From Actinomycetota bacterium (GTDB lineage: Bacteria > Actinomycetota > Thermoleophilia > Solirubrobacterales > Solirubrobacteraceae), in contig WLNV01000016.1 of the NCBI GenBank assembly GCA_009699615.1, positions 1-16,261 of the forward strand: a stretch of 16,261 nucleotides of DNA, written 5' to 3'. The notes beneath the pieces were generated by a model that ran no database searches, was not told the origin of the DNA, and worked only from the letters and a program-made list of their open reading frames with translations. Below are positions 1-5,789 of this stretch, piece by piece. Made by a program: the position numbers and the translations under genes. The stretch's first letter is position 1; every line of letters begins with the position of its first letter.

Positions 1-1
1 C

Positions 2-802
2 TCGGACACGACGAACATCCTGATTGACGCGAACCAAGTTCGCACGATCAACCTCAACCAGGTCCCCAATGCGAAGACGACGATGGAGTTCTTCCAGACG
101 GCACCGGCGGTAAACGTCGACGGCAAGCTCTACGGAGTGCCTGTTGCCTGGGGATTCATCCCGCTGATCTTCGATGCCGACAAGGTCAAGCCGGCACCGA
201 CATCGTGGGAGGATCTGTGGAATCCGAAGTACAAGAATCAGCTCTCCGTCTGGCAGGACATCGCACTGATTTACACGACCGCGATCCAGCTCGGCTACAA
301 GAACGTTTACACGCTCGATGACACCCAGCTGGAGGCAATCAAGACCAAGCTGATCGCGCAGAAGCCGAACATCCGCAAGTACTGGACGACGGCGGGCGAG
401 CTCGCGAACCTGTTCATGAACAACGAGGTCATCGCCGGCATGTCCTTCGGAGGCGTGACGATCACGCAGCTGCAGGGCGAAGGGCGCAACGTCAAGGAGA
501 TCATCCCGACCGAGGGCGCGACCTCATGGTTCGACAACTGGATGATTCCGGCCAAGTCGCCGAACCCCGACGCAGCGCTGTCCTACATCAACTACTTCCA
601 CAAGCCGGAGACGCAGAAGCAGTTCGCTGCAATCACCGGCTACGGAATTACGAACGAGAATGCGTTCAAGCTCGTGACCCCCGAGTACTCGAAGGTTTAC
701 GAGCTCGACAACCCGGACTTCATCACGTCACTGGACTACTGGAAGGCCGTACCGCGCCGCCAGAAGTACCTCGACGTGCTGAACGCCGTCATCGCCGCAT
801 GA
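2..802 (+). CDS. Polyamine-type ABC transporter substrate-binding protein (5' end missing)
   Basis: This is an extracytoplasmic substrate-binding protein of the spermidine/putrescine (PotD-like) group, which captures a cationic solute and delivers it to the membrane permease. The frame is open from base 2, so the true start and signal peptide lie left of the window; 266 residues are visible. The stretch GKLYGVPVAWGF, the block PTSWEDLWNPKY and the late motif SWFDNWMIPA are typical of the family. In PotD the equivalent W-x-D pair of that last motif contacts the amine of the ligand, so an amine substrate is plausible but not proven. Its stop overlaps the ATG of the ATPase (ATGA), and a strong hairpin follows about 20 bases downstream. 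The exact ligand cannot be read from sequence; other amines or opine-like solutes are possible. Confidence 0.9.
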   Translation, partial: SDTTNILIDANQVRTINLNQVPNAKTTMEFFQTAPAVNVDGKLYGVPVAWGFIPLIFDADKVKPAPTSWEDLWNPKYKNQLSVWQDIALIYTTAIQLGYKNVYTLDDTQLEAIKTKLIAQKPNIRKYWTTAGELANLFMNNEVIAGMSFGGVTITQLQGEGRNVKEIIPTEGATSWFDNWMIPAKSPNPDAALSYINYFHKPETQKQFAAITGYGITNENAFKLVTPEYSKVYELDNPDFITSLDYWKAVPRRQKYLDVLNAVIAA

Positions 803-1947
803 GCAACGAAAGTCCGAGTTCACTCGGGGCGCCCCATGCGGGCGCCCCGAGCGGGCAGGGCGCCGTTCAGCTCGAGAACGTCACCAAGCGCTATGGCGAC
901 GTCACGGCAATCGAGGATCTCGACCTGCGCGTCGAGGACGGAGAATTCCTCACGCTGCTTGGACCGTCAGGCTGCGGCAAGACGACAACCCTTCGGCTGA
1001 TTGGCGGTTTCGAGGCTCCGAACCGTGGCGTGATCCGGATCGGTGGAGACGACATGTCCTCGCGACCGGCCTACAAGCGCCCAGTCAACACCGTCTTCCA
1101 GCAGTACGCGCTCTTCCCCCACCTGAGCGTCAGCCGCAATATCGGCTACGGCCTCAAGCACGCCGGCACGGGCCGCGAGGAGACAGCGCGCCGCGTCGAC
1201 GAAATGATGCACCTGATGCAGATTCCGGACGTCGGGGATCGCCGGCCCCGCGAGCTCTCGGGCGGCCAGCAGCAACGGGTGGCTCTCGCCCGTGCGCTCG
1301 TCATGAACCCTGAAGTTCTGCTTCTTGATGAGCCTCTTGGATCGCTCGATTACAAGCTCCGCAAGGACATGCAGTTCGAACTCAAGCGGATCCACCGCGA
1401 GGTTGGCGTGACGTTCATCTACGTAACGCACGATCAGGAAGAAGCGATGACGATGAGTGACCGGATCGTCGTCATGAGCAAGGGCCACATCGAACAGGAC
1501 GCAACGCCGGCCGAAATCTTTGACCGCCCACTGACGGCCTTCGTTGCAGACTTCATCGGTGACACGAACATCGTTCATGGAGTCGTGACAAGGGCAGAGA
1601 AGGGCCACGCGACCGTGGACCTCGGACCGCTCGGTGAGATCGGCGGCTCGACCGACGACAATGTCGCCCCGGGCGACAGGGTGCGCGTCAGCATCCGGCC
1701 TACCGACGTCCGCGTCGAGACCGGCCCGAGCGGCGGCGCAGTCGTCCAGGACTCGGTCCTGGTTGGCGGCCATATCGCGATGAAGATCACGAGCGGCGGC
1801 GAGACGGTTGTCGCGCACGTGGGCCGCGGAACATCGTTCGAGCCAGGCAGTGATGTTCGGCTCCACGTCGACTCCGATCGAATCCGCGTCTTCGCGGCCG
1901 ATCAGCCGGAAGCGGCAGCAGAACAACCGGCCGCGGATCAGGCATGA
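799..1947 (+). CDS. Polyamine-type ABC transporter ATP-binding protein (PotA-like)
   Basis: This cytoplasmic ATPase powers the importer. It has 382 residues. The start at 799 overlaps the stop of the binding-protein gene (ATGA), and no later in-frame ATG precedes the domain. Residues 1-22 are a low-complexity Ala/Gly/Pro/Ser extension. The ABC domain follows with Walker A GPSGCGKTT (55-63), a Q-loop at Q101-Q102, signature LSGGQQQR (153-160), Walker B LLLDEP (174-179) and the switch histidine H211 in VTHDQEEA. From about residue 250 comes a TOBE-like regulatory domain with SIRPTDV (298-304), as in PotA/FbpC-type ATPases. All catalytic motifs are intact. The last 17 residues are an Ala/Gln/Glu-rich tail. 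The odd N-terminal extension is encoded by DNA that folds into a perfect 12-bp hairpin. Confidence 0.95.
   Translation: MSNESPSSLGAPHAGAPSGQGAVQLENVTKRYGDVTAIEDLDLRVEDGEFLTLLGPSGCGKTTTLRLIGGFEAPNRGVIRIGGDDMSSRPAYKRPVNTVFQQYALFPHLSVSRNIGYGLKHAGTGREETARRVDEMMHLMQIPDVGDRRPRELSGGQQQRVALARALVMNPEVLLLDEPLGSLDYKLRKDMQFELKRIHREVGVTFIYVTHDQEEAMTMSDRIVVMSKGHIEQDATPAEIFDRPLTAFVADFIGDTNIVHGVVTRAEKGHATVDLGPLGEIGGSTDDNVAPGDRVRVSIRPTDVRVETGPSGGAVVQDSVLVGGHIAMKITSGGETVVAHVGRGTSFEPGSDVRLHVDSDRIRVFAADQPEAAAEQPAADQA
823..851 (+). promoter_or_regulatory. Strong GC hairpin just inside the ATPase gene
   Basis: A perfect 12-bp inverted repeat: the left arm CTCGGGGCGCCC (823-834) and right arm GGGCGCCCCGAG (840-851) are separated by the loop CATGC. 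It begins 20 bases after the binding-protein stop and codes for the low-complexity peptide GAPHAGAPSG in the ATPase. No T-run follows, so it is not a standard intrinsic terminator. By analogy with other ABC operons, a hairpin here could protect the 3' end of the binding-protein message or slow entry into the ATPase gene, giving more binding protein than ATPase. The structure is seen; the role is inferred. Confidence 0.6.
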
Positions 1948-2867
1948 GTGATGCGGCCGCACAAGTCGGCCTGCCGCCGGTAACTCCGGAAGTCGAGCAC
2001 AAGGAGGGCAAGGGGCGCGGCCGCGCCTTCCTTGGCATTCCCGTAATCGGCTGGATGTTCCTGTTCTTTGCCGTTCCCTACACGCTGCTCTTCCTCCAAA
2101 GCCTCTGGAAGCCAACGGCGTTCGGCGTTTCGCACGACTGGAACCTCGACAACTACAAGCTTGTCTTCTTCGGCGATCAACTCTCGGGCAACATTTATCT
2201 GCCAACGCTGCTGCGCTCGCTGAAGGTCGGGGCGATGGTTACGATCTGCTCGACGCTGCTGGCGTTCCCGATCGCCTACATGCTGGCGTTCAAGATCCGC
2301 AACTCCCGCACGCGCATGATGCTCTACGTGCTGGTCATCGTGCCTCTCTGGGCCAGTTACCTTCTCCGCGCCTACGCCTGGAAGATAATCCTTGGGCAGA
2401 ACGGCCTGCTCTCCTCGGTCCTCGACACGCTCGGCTTGGAGAACACGTTCCTGTCCAATCTCCTCTACTCGCAGACGGCCGTCGTGATCACGATGACGCA
2501 CATCTTCACGCCCTTCATGATCCTGACGATCTACGCCGTGCTTGAGCGCTTGCCGCCAAGCCTGATCGAAGCGTCGAAGGACTTGGGAGTCGGCCGAGCA
2601 AAGACCTTCATGACGCTCGTTCTGCCGCTCTCGCTGCCCGGAGTGATCGCTGGCGCAACATTCACAATGGGCCTCTCAACGGGCGACTTTGTCGCACCGC
2701 AGCTTGTCGGCGGGCCGAACGACGTAATGATCGCGAATCAGGTCTACAGCCAGTTCGGTGCGACCAACAACTGGCCGCTGGGCGCGGCGATAGCGTTCGT
2801 TCTGCTGGCATGCGTCGCGGTACTGGTCGCAATCTCAACACAGGCTGAGAAACGGGAGCAGTTGTGA
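1944..2867 (+). CDS. Polyamine-type ABC transporter permease (PotB-like)
   Basis: An inner-membrane permease of 307 residues that forms half of the translocation channel. The first 28 residues are charged and cytoplasmic. Hydrophobic helices follow at about 33-54, 92-117, 125-148, 176-200, 230-250 and 279-298, the six expected. The cytoplasmic EAA loop that docks on the ATPase is clear at about 209-233 (EASKDLGVGRAKTF, then LPLSLPG). The start overlaps the ATPase stop as ATGA. The protein resembles the first of the two permeases in pot-type operons. The partner (PotC-like) does not follow; instead the GntR gene starts inside this gene's stop codon. The second permease is therefore upstream of the window, elsewhere in the genome, or absent. 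Confidence 0.93.
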   Translation: MSDAAAQVGLPPVTPEVEHKEGKGRGRAFLGIPVIGWMFLFFAVPYTLLFLQSLWKPTAFGVSHDWNLDNYKLVFFGDQLSGNIYLPTLLRSLKVGAMVTICSTLLAFPIAYMLAFKIRNSRTRMMLYVLVIVPLWASYLLRAYAWKIILGQNGLLSSVLDTLGLENTFLSNLLYSQTAVVITMTHIFTPFMILTIYAVLERLPPSLIEASKDLGVGRAKTFMTLVLPLSLPGVIAGATFTMGLSTGDFVAPQLVGGPNDVMIANQVYSQFGATNNWPLGAAIAFVLLACVAVLVAISTQAEKREQL

Positions 2868-3574
2868 CCACGAGTTCAACGACAGAGGAGCGAGGCCTCC
2901 ATCTGACAATCGACGACGCGTCGGCCGATGGCATCGCCGGCAGCGTCTACCGCGAACTCCGCGCCGCGATCTGCGACTTCCGGCTCGAGCCGAATCAGCG
3001 ACTGGTCCAGAACAATCTCGCCGATCAGCTAGGAATCTCGCGCACCCCCGTCCGTGACGCGCTGATGCGTCTGGCCCAGGAAGGCCTGGTGCACCCCTCA
3101 CCGCAGCGTGGCGGGTACCTCGTCAGCGAATTCACTGCGCGCGAGGTACTCGACATCTACGACGTCCGCCTGGCGCTGGAACCGTTGGCAGCAAGCCAGG
3201 CGGCAGAGCACCACAGCCTCGTCGACATAGCGATGCTGCGCGAGATCAATTCAAAGATTGCCAGCCAGGCAGAGATGCCGGGAGACGACACCTTCGAACT
3301 GAACCGTGAATTCCACGCTCTGTTGATCAGCCGCAGCGAGAACGTGATCATCCGGCGGATGCTCGAACAGCTCTGGTCGATGCCGAGCGCGCTGCGGATG
3401 TACAACCTGCAGATGGTCGCCGATCACGACCCGAAGTCGATGGTGCGCGAGCACGAGCTGATAATTGCTGCCTTGGAGACGGGCGATAGGGCGAGTGTCG
3501 CTGAGGCCGTACGCAGCCATATCGAGAAGGCGCGCGCAGAAGCCGTCGAACACGTTGAACGAAGCGGCCTCTAG
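2864..3574 (+). CDS. GntR-family transcriptional regulator, FadR/FCD type
   Basis: A 236-residue repressor-type regulator. A winged helix-turn-helix occupies about residues 24-88 (NLADQLGISRTPVRDALMRL, then GGYLV), followed by an all-helical FCD ligand-binding domain (about 94-228). In metal-binding FCD proteins the ligands are one Asp and three His. Here the three His are visible (H151 in REFH, H197 in REHELI, H219 in RSHIE), but the Asp position is Asn (N147). The GTG start overlaps the permease stop (GTGA) and is preceded by GGGAG at good spacing. It lies between the transporter and the carboxylase genes, and a palindrome with the GT-N2-AC core typical of this subfamily sits 53 bases after its stop, so it probably controls the downstream operon in response to a pathway acid. 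The effector is unknown. Confidence 0.92.
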   Translation: MTTSSTTEERGLHLTIDDASADGIAGSVYRELRAAICDFRLEPNQRLVQNNLADQLGISRTPVRDALMRLAQEGLVHPSPQRGGYLVSEFTAREVLDIYDVRLALEPLAASQAAEHHSLVDIAMLREINSKIASQAEMPGDDTFELNREFHALLISRSENVIIRRMLEQLWSMPSALRMYNLQMVADHDPKSMVREHELIIAALETGDRASVAEAVRSHIEKARAEAVEHVERSGL

Positions 3575-3627
3575 CGTGAATCTTCGACCGCCAACAAAAA
3601 TACCGGCTGGCAGCGCACGAGTGAATG

Positions 3628-3641
3628 CACTGTGTACAGTG
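3628..3641. promoter_or_regulatory. Candidate GntR operator upstream of the carboxylase operon
   Basis: The inverted repeat CACTGT-GT-ACAGTG has perfect 6-bp arms and a 2-bp centre. FadR-type GntR proteins commonly bind short palindromes with a GT-N(2-3)-AC core, as this one has, and such a regulator is encoded immediately upstream. The site ends on the first base of the Shine-Dalgarno GAGG of the next gene and contains TACAGT (3635-3640), which could be a -10 element. Bound repressor would block promoter or start-site access. No convincing -35 was found in the 75-base gap (3575-3649), and the gap holds nothing else I recognise. Confidence 0.5.
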
Positions 3642-3644
3642 AGG
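3641..3644 (+). promoter_or_regulatory. Ribosome binding site fixing the start at 3650
   Basis: GAGG lies 5 bases before the ATG at 3650. It favours this ATG over the in-frame GTG at 3632, which would itself lie inside the palindrome. The conserved ATP-binding motif DAGGTMTD begins only 13 residues after this ATG, as expected for the family. Confidence 0.65.
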
Positions 3645-3649
3645 TTCGC

Positions 3650-5779
3650 ATGACGAGTCCCCCCCGCCATCCTGAGGTAATCGCCTACGACGCTGGCGGC
3701 ACGATGACCGATGCCTTCATCGTCGACGGGGCCGGCAACTTCGTCGTCGGCAAGGCTCAAACAACGCCGGATAACGAGTCGCGCGGCTTGATGGAGTCGA
3801 CCGTTGACGCTCTCGCACAATGGCAGACGGATACTGCGACAGCGTTCCCTTCAATCGTCTCCGGAGTCTTCTCAGGGACGGCAATGCTCAACCGCCTGCT
3901 CGAACGCAAAGGCTCCCGCGTCGGCTGCCTCGTCAGCGGAGGGCTCGAGGACTACCTTCGGCTCGAACGCGGGCTACAGACCTGGCTCGGAATGACCTAC
4001 GCCGACCGTCTCCACGTGACGACGCATTACCACAACGAGCCGCTCGTCCCGCGCAAGCGAATGCATGGAATCCGCGGGCGCATCGACGTTCAGGGGCGCG
4101 AAGCGATCCCGCTCTACGAAGCCGACGTGCGCACCGCGGTAGCGGCACTGATCGAAGAAGAGGTCGATGGAATTGTCATCTGCCTGCTGCAGAGTTTCGT
4201 CAACGACTCACACGAGCAACGCACCGCCGAGATCGCGACCGAGATGCTCGCCGAGGCTGGCCTACCGGATCTGCCTCTCTTCATCTCCAGCGAGCTCTAC
4301 CCCCTGCGCGGCGATTTTCCGCGACTCAACTCAACACTGATTGAGGCCTACGCGGCTGAACCTTCGCGCCATCAATTCCGGCGCCTTCAAGACGCCGTCG
4401 CCGATGCCGGCGCCGGCTTCGACCTGCGAATCATGGCCGCGCACGGCGGCACGATCGCAATCGACTCGCGCGAACTTGCCCGCACACTCGTCTCCGGGCC
4501 AATCGGCGGCGTAGTCGGCGCAGGGCACCTGGCAGAGGCGCTGGGGATCAACCGCGTCGTCTGCTCCGACATCGGTGGCACAAGCTTCGACTTGGCGCTG
4601 ATCAACGAAGGGCAGCTGGCGATCCGCCAGACGCCTGACATCGCCCGTTACCTGCTGAATCTGCCGATGGTCGAGATCGAATCGATCGGAGCCGGTACCG
4701 GGTCTTCAGTGCGGATCGACCCGGCATCGGCGCGGCCTGAGATCGGCCCTGATTCGGCCGGCGCGCGGATCGGGACGGCTTGGCCAGAGGGCAAGTTTGA
4801 GACCGTCACCGTGACCGACTTGAACCTCGTGCTGGGCCGCCTCAACCACGAGTATTTCCTCGGTGGCGCCGTGCAGTTGGACATCGAGCGGGCACGCGCC
4901 GAGGTTAAGCGCCAGGTTGCCGATCCACTTGGGCTGGACTTGGAGAAGGCGGCAGGCGGGGTTGTCGACCTCTTTGAAGAGCAGCTGCGCTACGCAGCAC
5001 TGGCGCGTGTGCTCGCGAAGGGCTACTCGCCGGTTGACTACTCGCTCTTCTGTTACGGCGGTGGCGGCCCACTCCACGTTGCCGGCTACACGGAAGGCGC
5101 TCAGTACGCCGATGTTCTGGTCCCTACATGGGCAGCCGGCTTCTCGGCCTACGGCTGCGCATGCGGCGACTTCTCGTACCGCTTCGACCAGACCGCCGGG
5201 ATCGCGATCTCTAGCGACGACCCCGCAGGAACTGCTGCGAAACTCGACCAAGTTTGGAGCAAGCTGAAGGAACGGGCGTTGGGCGCATTCGCCAGCTCGG
5301 GGATCGGCCCAGAGAAGGTAGAGCTCAACTACCTCGCAAACATGCAGTACAGCGGCCAGCTGAACGACATTGAGGTGACCGCAAACCCAGAGAATCCGAC
5401 CGACACTGCGGAGCTGATCTCAGGCTTCGAGGATCTCTACGGCCGTCTCTACGCGAGCGGCGCCGCCTCACCTGAACTTGGCTACACGATCACCTCGCTG
5501 GCGCTTGTTGGATCGGCCGACGTTGCCAAGCCGGTGCTGCCTGACGAGGAGGAGACCGACCAGCCGGCCGTGCCGAAGGGAGAGCGGCCGGTGTGGTGGA
5601 CGCAGACTGAAGTACACGTCCCAACACCGGTCTACGAACAGGACGACGTTCGAGCAGGCCAGACGATCACCGGTCCAGCGATTATTGAGGCGCCGGCAAC
5701 GACGTTCGCGATTCCGCCGGGCCGCGCGGCACGGCTTGACCGCCACCGCATCTTCCACCTATCTGACACAACGAACTGA
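3650..5779 (+). CDS. Acetone-carboxylase-type beta subunit (HyuA family)
   Basis: The ATP-handling subunit of an ATP-dependent ketone carboxylase or related enzyme. It has 709 residues, close to the roughly 717 recalled for acetone carboxylase AcxA. The first phosphate motif DAGGTMTD is at 14-21, GTAMLNR at 76-82, and the second phosphate motif DIGGTSFD at 307-314. The C-terminal half carries CYGGGGPLHVAGYTEG, AAGFSAYGCACGDF, MQYSGQLNDIEV and GPAIIEAPATTF, matching AcxA well along its whole length. In this family the subunit phosphorylates the substrate (and bicarbonate) using ATP. Ten bases separate it from the fused alpha-gamma gene, with which it should form the holoenzyme. HyuA proteins also serve N-methylhydantoinases and 5-oxoprolinases. 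The gamma-type domain in the partner argues for a carboxylase, but the substrate (acetone, a larger ketone, or something else) is unknown. Confidence 0.9.
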   Translation: MTSPPRHPEVIAYDAGGTMTDAFIVDGAGNFVVGKAQTTPDNESRGLMESTVDALAQWQTDTATAFPSIVSGVFSGTAMLNRLLERKGSRVGCLVSGGLEDYLRLERGLQTWLGMTYADRLHVTTHYHNEPLVPRKRMHGIRGRIDVQGREAIPLYEADVRTAVAALIEEEVDGIVICLLQSFVNDSHEQRTAEIATEMLAEAGLPDLPLFISSELYPLRGDFPRLNSTLIEAYAAEPSRHQFRRLQDAVADAGAGFDLRIMAAHGGTIAIDSRELARTLVSGPIGGVVGAGHLAEALGINRVVCSDIGGTSFDLALINEGQLAIRQTPDIARYLLNLPMVEIESIGAGTGSSVRIDPASARPEIGPDSAGARIGTAWPEGKFETVTVTDLNLVLGRLNHEYFLGGAVQLDIERARAEVKRQVADPLGLDLEKAAGGVVDLFEEQLRYAALARVLAKGYSPVDYSLFCYGGGGPLHVAGYTEGAQYADVLVPTWAAGFSAYGCACGDFSYRFDQTAGIAISSDDPAGTAAKLDQVWSKLKERALGAFASSGIGPEKVELNYLANMQYSGQLNDIEVTANPENPTDTAELISGFEDLYGRLYASGAASPELGYTITSLALVGSADVAKPVLPDEEETDQPAVPKGERPVWWTQTEVHVPTPVYEQDDVRAGQTITGPAIIEAPATTFAIPPGRAARLDRHRIFHLSDTTN

Positions 5780-5789
5780 GAAGGCGAAG

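Noticed and set aside
526..798. Upstream extension of the ATPase frame inside the binding-protein gene
   Set aside because: Arg-rich nonsense translation; the ATGA-coupled start at 799 fits the operon pattern.
1662..1678. Palindrome TGTCGCCC-C-GGGCGACA inside the ATPase gene
   Set aside because: It sits in the middle of coding sequence with a 1-base centre, no nearby start or stop, and ordinary codons; likely chance in GC-rich DNA.
967..2205. Long minus-strand open frame (412 codons) opposite the ATPase and permease genes
   Set aside because: It is Arg/Ala/Asp-rich with no recognisable domain and spans two well-supported genes on the other strand; a GC-rich shadow frame.
5478..5789. Upstream extension of the alpha-gamma frame inside the beta-subunit gene
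   Set aside because: It overlaps conserved beta-subunit coding, reads as Arg/Ser-rich sequence, and the ATG at 5790 has a good ribosome binding site and matches the family start.
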